DNA of 64,000 nt from Coturnix japonica (Eukaryota; Chordata; Aves; Galliformes; Phasianidae): assembly GCF_001577835.2 (NCBI RefSeq), contig NC_029527.1, positions 3,237,086-3,301,085 of the forward strand, given 5' to 3'. The first letter of the stretch is position 1, and each line of letters starts with the position of its first letter. Shown here in pieces: positions 1 through 30,775 of this stretch. Under the pieces are notes generated by a model. The model had not been told where the DNA came from. It was given only the letters and a program-made list of their open reading frames with translations, and made no database searches. A program made the translations under genes and the position numbers.

Positions 1-324
1 TACTCCAGATGTACAAAATTCTCAGTTTAATTAGTCCTTAATGGTTCACTCAAGCATTGGTAAATCTCTATAACAGAAAACAAAGGCATTTGAAAAATCA
101 CTGCTTATCATCAATTAAAGTTACACAATTCTGAAAGTAAACATTAATGCATTTTTTTCTTAACAGTGAACTATTCTTAGCTGTGGATACTCTGCTTTCT
201 GTTTGTTTGCTTTTTCTTAAAATGATGTCATTGTAACTCTTGAAAGCTCCATGACAAAAGTAGGAACACTACTTAGTATCTTCCTTTAATAGAAGGAATT
301 GTACAATCATACATTCACTATGTA
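1..324. other. Gene-free flank, presumed PPARG 5' intron or upstream DNA
   Basis: AT-rich single-copy-looking sequence. I see no exon, repeat or regulatory motif I can defend here. Confidence 0.4.
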
Positions 325-1215
325 GAATTATAGGGTAGATTAAGCTGGAATGGACCCCTAAAGGCTACCTAATCCAGCTACCTTGTGATGATCAAGGTGC
401 TCAGAGCCCATCCAGCCTGACCTTGAATGTCTCCAGCATCCACCAGCTTCACTTCCGTATTGTTTAAAAAATGAAAAATCACCTTTTTCCTTATATCCAG
501 TCTGAGTCTCCCCTCGTTTAGTTTAAAATCATTTCCCCTTGTCCTGTCACAACAGACCCTGCCAAAGAGTCTTTATAGCCCCTCTTTAAACTTCTGAAAG
601 GCTGCTCACAGGTCTCCCCAAAGTCTTCTCCAGGCTGACCACTCCCAGCTCTCTCAGTCTGTCCTCATAAGGGAAATATTCCATCTCTTGCATCATTTTT
701 GTGGCCCTCCTCTGGATGCATTCCAACAGGTCCATGTCTCTCCTGTGCTGAGGACTCTGCATCTGGACATGGTACTCCAAGTGAGGTCTGACTGCACACA
801 GTAGAAGGGGCTCCTTGACATGCTGACCACGCTGCTTTTGATAGAGCCCAAGTTACAGTTCTGGGCTGCGAGGGCAGGTTACTGCTCCATGTACAGCTGC
901 CATCCACCAGTACACCAAGGTCATTTTCAGCAGGGCTGTGCTTCGTTCTTATATTGCCCAGCATGTATTGATAGTGTGGGATTGTCACGACCCAGGTGTA
1001 AGACCTTACCCTTGGATTTGTTGAACCTCATGAGGTTCACAAGGCCCACTGCTGGAGCCTGTCTAGATCTCTCTGTATGGCATCCTGTACCTCGTGTGTC
1101 ATCTGCAGACTTTCTGAGGCTTCTGTCAGTATCACTGATAAAGCTATTAAAAAACACTGACCACTGAGGGCCACCACTTGTCACTGATCTCCATCCAGTT
1201 AGAAGTCTGTTGCCT
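325..1215 (-). mobile_element. CR1 LINE fragment, reverse orientation
   Basis: Reading the minus strand gives the familiar 3' end of a bird CR1 non-LTR retrotransposon: the last part of the reverse-transcriptase ORF followed by the CR1 3' UTR. On the + strand it starts with the reversed 3' tail (words such as CTGGAATGGACCCCTAAAGG), then runs through the characteristic CCTTGTCCTGTCACAACAG, CCCTCCTCTGGATGCATTCC and TTGTTGAACCTCATGAGGTT blocks. The copy is 5'-truncated, as most CR1 copies are, and its short reverse-strand frames are interrupted, so it is a dead insertion. Edges are judged by eye, good to perhaps 50 bases. I did not assign a subfamily. Confidence 0.9.
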
Positions 1216-4200
1216 GTGTATGTTAGTGTGATAAGAATGAGACTTGTTATGTGTGGACACTGTTCACACATCACATAAGATATTGAACAAAATGTTGAGT
1301 CTTTTTTCCCTTTGAAAACTGCATTTAGAATGCAATTAAATGTCTGTCAAATTCAATCCCATTCCAACAGTTCATCAGATTCTCAGAAAAGCTTGTGACA
1401 AGGAGGCCTTTACTTAGAAACCTAATGAGGAATGTGTGACATAAGGCTTAAATAGCTGTGGATAATGGCTGAGCACGTACCCTGAATGCATGTATTGCAA
1501 TATTTTCTTTTTGATTTGCAAAGGGAGTTTTGTTTATTAACATCAGAGGGTAAGAATAGAAATAACGTAATCAAGATCATTTGATTTTTTCAGTGGGTTG
1601 GTTGAACTCCAGAACTTAGAGATTGATAGAAAAAATTGTTACCCCATCAACTTACATTTTACTCTCATTTATTTCAGAACTCAAGGTAATGCAGGTAATA
1701 ATAATTCTAGTGTTTCTGGGTATTATCCATCCCCCAGTTACTTTGATTCTGGGTTCTGGTGTATTTTTTATCCTCTGTTCTATAATAGAGTTCTAAGTTC
1801 CAGTCTGTAAGAATACCAATGAGAAAACTTCTAACCAAATTCCTATGATTTCTGTAGGAATTAAGGAATGCAATGATATGAAAGGAAATAAGTAGGTATT
1901 AATTTAATGGCAGCTCAGTTTTTATAGTTGCTGTGTTAATATTCTTTTTCAGCTTGCTATTACTTAATCTTAGACTAGATTTGAAGTTAACATTTTATGT
2001 CTGTGTCCTGTGTTAGTCATTTTTCAGTGCTGAATTTTGTTTTGAAAGTTTCCACCTACTTTTCTTCTGGGATAAAATATGGGGTACGTTGTCATATTTT
2101 GTTGTTTTTCATACTGACCCTAAAATACAAGAATGTGAAACATGCGCGCGATGCTCCTCCCATGTAGTGCAATAGAAGATTCACAAGTGAAACAGTTAAA
2201 AATAACTTAAATTTGGAGCACAGTTCATTATTAATTTACTGACATTCATTAAATATGTCTTACGAAGTTGCAATTTCAGTTACGAAAGCAAGCTTACCCT
2301 ACTTATGACCTTATTTTACACTCCTGCGTAGACAGTCTGAAGTCACCCTGATATGGGATAATTTTAAAGCTATGTCAAAGCATCAATATGTAGAAAGTTG
2401 GAGTACACAAGATGCAAAGAGCATTGATCTAAATGTGTGATTAGCATCATGCAGTATTGAGAGCAGTAATTATTGAATTACATGTAAAAACATGTCAACA
2501 TGTCTTGGGACTATTTCGGAGGGTCAAAAGTACAGCAGTCAGATGACAGCAGATTGCTGTATTACTGAAAAGTGGCAGAGCAGGTTTTATGCTTAGTTGG
2601 TACAGTTGGGAAGGTTAATTTTTCTGCTAATTTAAAAGATCAAAGAGAGATATTTGTGCAACAGATGATGGATGTACAGAAGTTCATGTCTATCTATTAC
2701 TGAATTATTCTAGGCGAGTGCTTTTACTGCGGGCTGTTTCAAAGCCTGCTGGCATATGAAATTGAAATGGAGTACCTGGTTTTATTTTGCCTGCAGATTA
2801 ACTTGTCAAAATAGTGGCAATAATTGCAGTGGAATGAAGAGTAGCATCCTTCAGCGCTGCACTGGGCAACACAGCACTGCAGAGGGGTATGTCAGTACTA
2901 GTGGTACCCCTCCATGTTTAGAATTGCCTGACAGAAGAGTTTCAGCAGCTAATGAAGATGCACTTGTATAGCAATGTGTGAATTACTGTACTCCAGACAA
3001 AACATGAACTCATTCTTGTGTTAGACTGCTTTAAGGGACATCTAGAAGAGCAAAGATGCGGTGTGTTATGTCACCTCTGGTTCATTTCATGCATTTCCCC
3101 AAGTTTTCGGCAGTGTTTGAACTACTTACCTCCAGAGTTTAGTGACCGTACATGAGCAATTATTGGTTATCTTACTCTTGATATAAGTCAGAAAACAGGT
3201 ATGTTTTTTTTTTGTAGGTATGTACAGGTAAATGTGCTCCCAGCCATGCTGAGGAACTTGTACTTCACTCACAAATAGCGTTAAGCGTGTTTGTTAGTGA
3301 ATAACTTATGCAACATGGTGCTTTTTAAATAGCTGTAGGTTAGAATATTTTAAATTGTAGCAAATAAAAAAGTGCTTCATCAGAATATATGGGGGTTATG
3401 TTAAAATACACTTTGCATTTTTAGTATTTTAGAAAATGACAGATTTGTGAGGAAACAGCTCTTCCTGATATGAGAGAAATGTTTTTATGGATAATTTGCA
3501 GCATATCTGACTGCCAGGAAAAACTTTAAAAGTGGGATTTAATTCAAGGAATGAGTTTCAACTCATGTTGCATTTGTTCCTCCTCCTTCTCTTCCTGTGG
3601 GAGTATTCAGTATTCTGCCATGGCAGGGAACAGAGTTTGGGATATTAATGAGTATATTTTACTCCATTAAAGCTGTGTGTCTTATTATCTCATCTCTTGG
3701 AAACAGAGATGTGAACGTTATAAAACACTGACTTGATGAAGTCTGAGGAAAGAAAGAATCCCAGGCTACTTACCAACAGTCTCATGCGCCTGTAAAAATA
3801 TCTCAATAAACTCTCTGCTACTACTATGTGAGATGAGAACGTTTTGTTTGGTTATTTGGGTATTTATGTTATAAAAATGCATCAGTGCATACATGATATT
3901 TATTTCACCTACGATGTCATATAGAACAAAATTAACTGGATATTGTGAACAGAACTTCAGTAGTAAATGTTGAATGTTGTTAATATTTCAAAAGGAAATT
4001 CAAACACTGTATTCAGATTTGAACTCTGTAGTGAAGTGCATCTATTGTAAATATCCTTCTTAAATTCATATCCTAGCTGATAAACACTGACCAAGAATGA
4101 TTTTTAAAGAACAAAGTCCATGATTAGTATATTAAAATACATTGAAAGACATAATGATAATAACCTAATGAAATGAAATCAACAATGAAGTCTGAGATTG

Positions 4201-7200
4201 TCTCATAAATAGCTGCAGTGGTTATGCTTCTGTGGAATATTTTGTTCTACTGACTGTCTAAATCTTTTCTAATTTGGCAAAGGCTTAAGAACCCATTGAG
4301 GAATTCACGGATATTCACAAAATGGATTGTGTGTGAACACAACATAGATTCAGCAGATCACACTATACTTAAATATTCAGGGCCTGTTGTCCCTTAACTG
4401 AATATTCAGTGGGCAGCTGACTGACTGATGCTGTTTCGTGGTAGCTGTGAGCTGATTTGATCACTTTGGGCACAGTGCTGTCACTGCAGTTAGTGAGAAA
4501 AGGGAGTTTTTTCATAGAAAATGTATGTATAGTTCATATATGTGTTTTATGCATATGAAATGTATATTTTACGCTAATTAATTTCTTATTGATCAGTATT
4601 ACATCATACGTGGATAGAATTGTGCATATAGTTTAGCAATACACCCTAACTAAAGAAATCACTGAATTGTTTGAATTATTTGATTTTTCCAGTAGTTAGT
4701 AAAACTTTTACTAGATCTGAGTAATACAGAGTCTATGCAGTGTAATAAACAAATGCCAGCAATAAAATGTGTCTTAAAATGAGTCTTTAAGCCAAGTACA
4801 GTTCTGAGAACGCTCATGTACTTGTCAATTGTTCTGTGCAACTTTCTAGTTGATAAAACTTGCATGTCTCTGTATTTTAAAATCAATGACTTAATTCAGT
4901 CTTATGAGGCCATGTATATGACAAGAGAAGGCCTACTCCTTACTGCCTTGGCACACTTAGTTATTATATTTTTCCAAAGGGGGCAAAGGTCTCCCTTAAG
5001 AAGCCAGCTTTTTCTGATTACAAAATTGAATGTGATTCATCGCCAATCTATCAGTATCCTTTATAAAATCACAATGATTCATAGAGAGTAACGCCTACAT
5101 TTTATGTCATGAGATAGTTTTACAATATTGCCGGTGCAAGTTAGGGGCATGTTGTTGTTTCTGATTTCATCAAATCCCTCAAAACCAAAATTACTCAAAT
5201 CTGAGCCCTAGGAATGCCATTAGGCGTGTGATAAGCGCTGGTTTGTTGGTTTTACCCTTCAGAATTTTATAGGCATTTATTTAGACTTTGAGCAGAAGAA
5301 TTTTTCTATTTTTCACATTTTTGTGTTTCTGTTTTCTGTGGTGGTGGTGTTCAACAAATGAAATAACCATTTATATTTCGAAGACTATGAAATGATTTTA
5401 AGGTATTTTCAAACAAAAAGCATTAGAAGACATCAGGGTGGCATCTGTAACAAGAAAATGGTCACTTTTCTGTTCAAGCATTTCTTAAGAGCAATTTGAG
5501 GGTCCATTCCCGCAGATGCTGAATCTGAGTTAACAGAACAGCGATCAGCTCAACAGCTCAGTGTACTGCCATGGCTGTGATTGTAGCAGAACATTTTGAT
5601 ATCCATTGTAAGCAGTCTTTTTTCACTGGGGGCCCAATGCTGCATCACCTCCAGGACTTTGTGGTTGTGTTCTCAGTGATTTTTTGTAGTGCTCTTCCTC
5701 CTAAATCTGAGATATCTATACAGTTTTTCAAAGATACAAACCAGTATTTCTGACACCAGTTATCATCCCTTGTCCAGTGCTCTCAGTTTCTATTTAACCT
5801 ACTAGTTGAGCACAGCCTTGCCATTAGTTTTTTTATATCCTAAGAATTTGTTTTGAGGCAGCCTGTGGTGTTCTTATGATTGTTTCTCATTTGCATTTGT
5901 ATTTACAGTTGTTTCTATTGCTGCAAAAGTATGAAATGTTGCTAATTGAAGTGAGAAGCCAGGGCAGTGTGCCACTTGCTGCGAACTACAGGCACAGAAT
6001 AGAATATATATGTTAAATTTAACAGATCTATTATTCTCAAATGGAACTTTTTTGTTTCAGAATCCTTTCTGTTAGCAGCTCCGTGCTAAACATTGTAGTA
6101 AATGTTATGGACTGTGCTTTGAAGTTATTACCGTGTGTAGTTGTGAATCAGTAACAGCAATAAAATACATTTCCTACTGATTTATGAGTTGCTTGCTTTT
6201 GTCGTTCTCTCATGTTTGCACTTCTACCATTTCTGGTGTTTTATTGTGCAGCCTTGGTGAGAGGGTGAATGCACCACAACAATCCTTAATTTGGCTTTTT
6301 GTAGGATCTCATTGTCTGTTCTCTGCAGCCCTTGGACAGAGCAGCATTGGGATCCCTGAGCTTGGTTGTGAAGACAACCAATCTGGCACTCCATGGCTTA
6401 TGTTGTGTGACAGAAATGGCATCTTGTGGCAGGTTTCGAGGTGTTCCTGGCAGTATTGTTTCTTGTTGTTGATTTGTTGTTTTCTGTTTTGTTTTGTTTC
6501 CTTTCTGTTGCATCTTTAACACTCTGCTCAGTTCCAACTCTTCGCTGTCCGGGCTTTGGCCCCGTTCTTGTTTTGCTGTCGACTTCATCCTGTGCTTAGA
6601 GTTAGGGCTGTGTTAATAGTAAGGAACTAAATCACCTGAGGACTCACTTCTTCACTAAGTCACTCGCTGTTGTGGAGCTAATTTCTGATGCAAATTATTG
6701 CTGGAAGACACAAGGTATTTCCTTCTTAAAGGAAACTTAAAGAGGTAGGATGAAACACGCTTCTGTTACTCCTAAATAAATTCTGGCTTTAGTTTATCTT
6801 TCTCTAGTTGCATTAAGTTCATGTAAGTCTTGCTCTTTTGTTTTCCAGTGAGCTTAGTTTCCATTCCTTTAAATGGTTTTGGTAAGTTCATGCTTAAATT
6901 AAGAATTGGAGGTCAGGTGATATGACAGTAGAAGCAGGAATGATGTCCAAAGGTTCAAGCCAAGGAGTTTCCATTGCTGCTACAATACACAGTTCTCAGG
7001 TGGGAACTCTGGGGGTAGTGCTGATTTTTCAAACAAGACTGAACATGCAATATTAAAATTAGATCTAAATGAGTTTTCTAACTAAGCTGGTGTCCAATTT
7101 CCACAATTGTAGCCATTTCTCACTTGTAATTTTCCTGGAAAAATACTTTTTGACTAAGCCTGGTAAGCATCTTGTAGTTCTTGCAGAGATCATGACATAG

Positions 7201-9298
7201 AACACTGGACAGAAATCTATTTACAGGCAATCATGGATGAAAATAAGTTCTACTTCTTGATTACAGTAACACAGCATTACAAGACTCTACAGTGGAACTT
7301 TTAAATGAAATCCTTACATCTTTTTGCTGCAGTTTTTCTTATCACCATTTGAAGCTTCCTGAGCTTGGCAAAACATCCTTTGGGGTTTTGTCAAATACTG
7401 AATTGGTTGTATCAGCCACCACAGCTCTTTTCATGTCCTTTTTGCTTGTTTCTTTGTTTGAGAGTGTCACCGATTGTGTCAGCAGAGTTCCTGGAAAGAG
7501 CTTTTTTAGTTATGTTGTGCTCCCTCTGCTGACTCTGCAGCAACAGAACACAATGGAGTTCTGGTCCTACACTATGGAGTGGTATGCTGGATTTGAGAAC
7601 CTGGAGACCATACCAGCATCATTGTTTTAATGAATTAAATGGAATCTGGCCAAGAGCATTAAGTCATTGCTTATAATATAGAAAAAACGTACATGTTTTG
7701 GCTTATCCAGAACCATTTAGATAAATAGTGCCTTTGCTTTATGCAGATTTTCTTATTAGGTAAAGTCTGCTGTACAGACTTAACTTCAAACAAACAAACA
7801 AACAAAAAACCTTAAAAATAGCATTATATGTATCTGCATTCATGTTTACATTTGTACCTGTAGTATTATGCCACTGCCTTGGTTTTAGTTCCTTCTCAAA
7901 GCTGGGATGCTGTAGCTTTTCTCTTTTTTGTTCTTGATTTTCTGTGTCTCGTGTTGTTCTCGGATGTTTTGTTTGCTTCACTAAATACCTACAGAGTCAC
8001 ATTTTGGTAGTTTTGTCTGGAAAAAGTGTGCCTAGAATGCAGTGCAACAGGCCTTTCAGGTTAACTGAGCATAGGTAGTCTTTATGGCAAAGAGTAGGTT
8101 GCAATCCAGGATGCTTTTCATACCGTGATGGTCTCTGACATTGTATTCTGTGCTTTCCTATTAAAAAAAATGCACTGAAGAGCTTCCTTGCAAATTGGAA
8201 ATCAGTGCAACTTACAGTGTCTGCCAAGTGATATAATTCTCACAGTCAGCACTGTGATAAGGTTAAGCCGTCATAGTGGCTGATAGTTAATACAAATACT
8301 AGCTAAGTTCGCGTGCCTGCCTTTACTTCCTTGTAGACAGTAGTTCGCTGTTGGTTGTGTGATTTTAAGTGCATGTGAAATTATGTTTTTCATTCCTCTA
8401 GTATTTATAATACAAATCAGACAATATTGGTAAAACTCATTTTGCTTCCACTGTAATAGTAAATTGTATTCAGTTTGCAGGATATTTATGAGATCAGTCA
8501 TATGTAAAGATTATATCTTTAAATCCATGCTGAAATGTTCTGATTTTATATCCAAAACCGAATTCTTATAATTCTGAAGTGCTTATGAACATCATTGATT
8601 TGGGGTCATTATTGCCTGGCTGTTTTGTTGTACGAAGAAATTACATATTGTGTGTGTTGTGATCCAGAAATAGGCAAACAGATTTACAACATAGCTGAGG
8701 TTAATAGTTTTCAGTGGAAGGAAAGCAGTTAATAATGTACATGCAAACTTCTTTGTGTAAATTAAATCTCATTTATTTCAGTCAATTAGAAGCTAAAGCT
8801 GCTGTTAAAAGTTGCTTATTTGATGGATCTGAAGTCCAAATTGAGAAGCCAAAGTGACCAAATTATTTTAGTTCCATAATTTCTATTCTATTTTTAGATA
8901 AAAATGTCATTTTTATGAATCATAGAAAACTAAATATGAACACTTGTTATGAGTCAGTTTGTGAACTTTTTCATAGTTGAAGTTTAAGTCAATGATTTTT
9001 GGTTCATCTGACTGTCAGATATGCATCTGACTCAGATTAACATTTTATTACTCAGTCTAAATTTATTCAGTTTGCCAAAGATTTTCACAGGCTGAAGCTT
9101 TTTGTTTACAGCATAAACATACATGAGATTTAAAAGGCTATAAAATAACTTTCCTCGAGCCTTGCATTTAAGATTCTGATATTAACACTTTGCATCTCGG
9201 TCCTTTGGGCAGTAGACAATTAGGCCTCAACTTTGGCTCAAACACATTACAGAAATAAGTAGCATCTTTAAAAAGCCTGTTTCTTCTTTTGTTTTCAG
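1216..9298. other. Gene-free stretch upstream of the PPARG coding exons
   Basis: About 8 kb of AT-rich DNA, probably a long 5' intron of PPARG because known PPARG genes place untranslated first exons tens of kilobases upstream. Open frames of about 110 codons (6184-6519 and 7292-7630) have no recognisable domain and look like chance. A CAAA simple repeat lies at about 7787-7808 and a 14-base perfect palindrome at 4397-4410. No counterpart of the mammalian PPARG2-specific exon B was recognised. Confidence 0.5.
7787..7808. repeat. (CAAA)n microsatellite
   Basis: Four to five CAAA units running into a short A tract. Simple-sequence DNA with no sign of function. Confidence 0.85.
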
Positions 9299-9306
9299 AG
9301 ATTACA

Positions 9307-26557
<17,251 letters not shown>

Positions 26558-26603
26558 TGGCGATAGTAGTTCTTATCCTCTGACATAATGTATGTTCTTC
26601 AGA

Positions 26604-26611
26604 TTGCACTA
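26604..26611 (+). promoter_or_regulatory. PPARG: miR-130 family seed match in PPARG 3' UTR
   Basis: TTGCACTA, an 8-mer match to the miR-130/301 seed. PPARG repression by miR-130 through its 3' UTR is established in mammals; the conserved site suggests the same control in birds. Confidence 0.6.
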
Positions 26612-26647
26612 TTTCTTTGAGAGAAAACTTTGCATACTTAAGAAATT

Positions 26648-26655
26648 ACTGTGAA
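26648..26655 (+). promoter_or_regulatory. PPARG: miR-27 seed match in PPARG 3' UTR
   Basis: ACTGTGAA, an 8-mer match to the miR-27a/b seed, set in the same context (AAATTACTGTGAAA) as the mammalian site through which miR-27 limits fat-cell differentiation. Confidence 0.65.
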
Positions 26656-26742
26656 ACAGCATTTAAAGAAGAGAGAGCTTAGTATAGTAGATCTATTTTA
26701 TGCATATTGTTTATAAAGACACATTTACAATTTACTTTTAAT

Positions 26743-26748
26743 ATTAAA
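26743..26748 (+). terminator. PPARG: PPARG poly(A) signal ATTAAA
   Basis: ATTAAA within the conserved block TTTTAATATTAAAAAT, the same variant signal as in mammalian PPARG. Cleavage would fall near 26765-26775. Confidence 0.7.
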
Positions 26749-26770
26749 AATATCTATATCATGAAATTGT

Positions 26771-29700
26771 TGGCAGTATTTTCAGAATTAATTTTTTTAA
26801 CTATCTTATTTCTTAAAATTGCTTGTCCAGTATGATTGGTGCTTGCTTCACTGAGGTTGGTTAAGCATGCAGTTAAATTTTCAACTTAAAAATAAAAATC
26901 TTTCTCCTTAAACATTTCTAGGGAAACATTTTAAGTATTATGTTTGATTCTGTGCTCCCAAGGCAGCGGCAAAATAACAATGAAGTTGAATCATGGATTA
27001 GTATAACTTCACACAAGAACTCAAAAGGTAAAAGTTAGACATGTCAGGTCTAGTAGTTGTTCCTACCATAATAAATTTCCACGTTGATAGAGTTCTGTAA
27101 CGAAGACTTTGTATGAGTTAGGCCCATCATTTATGGGAAAACTCCAAAACTTGACTCCGTTTCAAGCATTAATTGAGGAATATGCACTGCTCATTGCTCT
27201 TAGGAAGCAGCGTTATCAGTTGCTCTGCTCACACAGTAACAAGACAGGTGGAGAAGCAGTCTGCATGAAGATGCAGTGCAGCTGCCTCTCTGCCATGATC
27301 TGCAATGCACATGCCACACCAGATAGTGCTAATGCAGCCTTCAGCTACACTGGGAAGTCTGTTGTTGGAATGGGTTCACGTAATACCACAGTTATTTGAT
27401 GAACTCTTACTGAAAAATATACTCAATCAAAACACTATGGAAAATTGGAATAGGATGACACCTCTTAAATAAAAACAAGATTTGAATTCATTCTTGAAAA
27501 CATAAACCTGTAATGGAAACCTTCGTGTTTTAAGATATCATTATCACTGGGAATGAGAATGCTTTTGAGAGGTTCAATGCTTTAAGATTGCTAATTTTAT
27601 TTTATACGTTACCCTATAGTGTCAAACAAGATTTCCACAGGGAGCAAAGCATAGGAGAACGCGTAAATTAATTAAAAGATAAAGTTAGTTACACTATCTC
27701 CTTTTGATATTCTCAGTACAATTGTGAGGTTCTTTTAAATTCACATGTATTGTGGCCACATTTACTTAGACACTTTCAGTGGTCATATGTAAGTGGACCA
27801 AAAGGGAGTAGAATTGGGAATAGGTGAGCAGGCTCAATTTTCAGTGAGTCTAAATTGGCCTTCCTACCAATGTGGCCCTTGGAAATCTTAGTTGGTACAA
27901 AAAAGAGGCTGTCAGAATTAAAATAAATCCTTGTGCTTATGTCTTACATAGCTGAAAATATTTCCTACTGCTTATTTCAGACAACCTCTGGGCCTATGGT
28001 CAATAGTGAGCATTATGCTTACCAGGAAGTGATTGGAGAATTGGATCATTCAGCATCAAGGTTTAAAATCCAGAGATGAGATTTCAGTGAGATGAAGTCA
28101 GTGTGAGGCTAAACAGCTTTGATCTTCACTAAGTTTCAGGTAACTTAGAAAAACTGCCCTAAAACAAATGGTGTGTTCTGTGTTAATGCTCCAAAGTCAT
28201 GTTTTCCTGCACTTTAGATTAAGGCACATTGCATGAACTGAGCATTAGATTCTGACAGGGATTACATGCACACTATTTTGTGGTTGTGACCATTCAGAAG
28301 AAGTTCTTTCACGAACTTGTTTTCCACTGGGCACTGGCCATTTGAAGTTTTGCCATCTAGCACTTATTGGAGAACCTCTGTTTAATTACAGAGTTCATCC
28401 CTCTAGGTGGACATATCAAAGACTAACTGGTACCAAGATAGACCACAGTTCCAAAACCAAATTCCTATTACAGTAACACACTGTCAAAACTATTAATCTG
28501 AGACTGCATTTCCCATACAACCCAATTTCATATTCGTATCACTGGAAATGAGATACCAGAATTAGATTTAAATAAAGAGTAATGCTGGGGCATATTCATA
28601 CATGATTATCATTAAACGTTATTTGAAAAGGACGGTGGAAAAGATGCATTTAAAATGAAATTAAATTAATGACTTTGTCACGGCAAGAACTTCTCTGTAA
28701 CTAAGAAGCACGTTAACTCAGAGATTAATCTGCATCATTACAAGTGGTAGTATTTTCATATCAGTTTAGCAGTTGCACTGCTTGAGGATTGCAGCCTAAC
28801 GCAGACGTATACAATGCATATGTTTTGAGAGTGGTAATGTAATGGTGGTCATAATGCTCTAAAGATGAAAGAGAAGACAGATTTGCAGGACCGGGTGTTA
28901 ACCTTTTTTATTTTGGGGGGACTAACGCCCCAAAAGCCTATACTTTTAATTCAACTGTATAAGCTGCTTTAATAAAATATATCATTCTCCCTACATCCTG
29001 GCTTCTCTTACATTTTGATAATTATTTATCATGTTTTCCTCAAGCCATGGAAAATGTTAATTTTTATGTGAATTACTAATCACAGAAATGTTCTAATTCT
29101 AAACGGTTACATCATGGTTGGGAAGTTTTGCCTAAAATACTTTTCTACAAGAATAGGTCTTAAGGGAAAAATGTTTATTTAATGGACAATTGCTGTGTAC
29201 TAATTTAGAACAAATGACTGTTATGAGGATATGAAAACATTTTCTCAAAAAACAGTGTTTTCTCTTGTGAATTATGTTCAGAATTTTGATCTAACTGTAA
29301 ATACTTCTTGTTTCTATGGGATTTTATTTATTAAAAAAACAACAACAACAAAAAACTTGCTAATGGGAGTTTAAAAGTAGGTTGTAATACTTTCAGACTC
29401 TGGGGTTTTGGTTGGTATGGGCCATGCCATAAATGAACCATTTGGTTTTTGATCTTCAGTGCTACTATTAACATTTAGCAACTCAAAAATAGAAACAGCT
29501 GGTAAATGCCTTACTTTGAAGAACTTCACTTTGCTTACGTTTTTACTGTTCTTCCTTAGTCATCTATTGAATATATTATAACATCTTAGAGATGATGTGC
29601 CAGGTGAGATACTGGTACATTTCCACAGGTTTTAAACCTTTTGAGCTGTTACTCTGCCTTGCATTTTACACTGATCTGCTACTGCATAAGAGAAAAAGCT

Positions 29701-30028
29701 CAAGGCAAATAACATGCAGAGAAATTCATTAAGTATACCTGCACATATCTAGCAACTATCTTTCTGTTTCCCTCACTGTGTCAAACATCAGCTAGTCAAT
29801 GAAGTGTTTCTTGCAGAAGCAAGAAGTTCTTTATCTAGATATCTTTATATCTAATAGGTAATAGGAACTTCTTCAGACAGTGCTCACTGGTGACCGTTTT
29901 TCTAGAAAATGCTTATGTGAATGCCTTAAAATGAAAGTTTAACTGAGACAAATACACATTTCCAGCAAGACCATTATTACAGCAAAGGCAGTTGAGAGCA
30001 TTTTAATCACTACTTCTGTAACATCAGT
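26771..30028. other. Intergenic DNA downstream of PPARG
   Basis: 3.3 kb of AT-rich sequence. It contains two AATAAA motifs that might serve longer PPARG 3' UTRs (26891 and 27070), an unrecognised 96-codon frame at 27109-27399 without a convincing start, and an 8-bp GC-rich hairpin at 28911-28935. No gene recognised. Confidence 0.6.
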
Positions 30029-30775
30029 GAAAAGTCGTGGAATCGTCGATTATCCTAAGTTGGAAGGGGCCCACAAGGATCACCAAGTCCAACTCCCAGC
30101 TCCACAGAGCACCACCCAAAATCCAAACCCAGTGTCTGAGAGTGGTGCCCAAATGCTCCTTGAACTCCAGCAGCTTGGAGCTCTGCCCATTGCCCCAGGA
30201 AACCATGCCCAGGAACAGGCCCTTTAGTGCAGAACCTTTTCCTAACACCTTTCCGACCCTCCCCTGATGCAGCCCTGTGATTTTCCCTGTCACCAGAGAG
30301 CAGAGCTCAGCACAGTCGCTTTGCTCCCAGTGAGGAGCTGTACTCCTTCCCTCAGTCTTCTCTAGAAGTAACCTCAGCCATTCCCCATGCATCTTGTCCT
30401 CCAGACCCTTCACCGTTTTCACAGCCCTCCTTTGGATGACCTCCAGCAGTTTTATGTCCTTTTTATACAGTGGTGCCCAAGCCTGAACACTCTGCTTGAG
30501 GTGAGGCTGTGCCAGCACAGAGCAGAGTGTGACAGTCCCTTCTGCTGGCAGTGCTGGGCCTCATGCACTCCAGGGCACAGTGCTGACTAGATTCAACTTG
30601 CCATCAACCAGAACCCCCAGATCCCTTTCTGTGGGGCTGCTCTCCAGCCTCTCGTCCCACAGTCTGCACATAGCTGGGGTTGCCCTATGCCAAGTGCAGA
30701 ATCCTGTCTTTGGTCTTGTTGAACTTCATGCAATTGGCAATTGTTCAGCCCTACAATTTGTTGAGATCTCAGCCT
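30029..30775 (-). mobile_element. CR1 LINE fragment, reverse orientation
   Basis: The minus strand reads as the 3' part of a chicken-type CR1. On the + strand the reversed 3' end begins ATCCTAAGTTGGAAGGGGCC and runs through the CACAAGGATCACCAAGTCCA block, the CTTGTCCTCCAGACCCTTCA block and GTTGAACTTCATGCAATTGG at the far end. It is 5'-truncated. The frame at 30024-30518 on the minus strand and several + strand frames lie inside it and are by-products. It is less diverged-looking than the copy at 325-1215. Confidence 0.93.

Larger units (their letters stand above)
26558..26770 (+). other. PPARG: PPARG 3' UTR (short form)
   Basis: About 210 bases that resemble the mammalian PPARG 3' UTR, including the stretch GATCTATTTTATGCATATTG and the TTTATAAAGACACATTTACA that follows. 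The end is estimated from the ATTAAA at 26743. Later AATAAA motifs at 26891 and 27070 could give longer forms. Confidence 0.8.

Noticed and set aside
586-1274. Several overlapping open frames of 64-115 codons on both strands
   Set aside because: All fall in the CR1 copy at 325-1215; higher G+C there keeps frames open.
6184-6519. 111-codon frame starting at an ATG just after an AATAAA
   Set aside because: Ends in a low-complexity F/L/C run made by T-rich DNA and resembles no protein I know.
7292-7630. 112-codon + strand frame upstream of PPARG exon 1
   Set aside because: It begins at a GTG rather than ATG, shows no domain and no convincing splice context; length is within chance.
27109-27399. 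96-codon frame 550 bases downstream of PPARG
   Set aside because: Begins at a TTG, no recognisable domain; may simply lie in a longer PPARG 3' UTR.
30024-30518. 164-codon minus-strand open frame
   Set aside because: It lies inside the reverse-oriented CR1 copy and is a fragment of that LINE, not a host gene.
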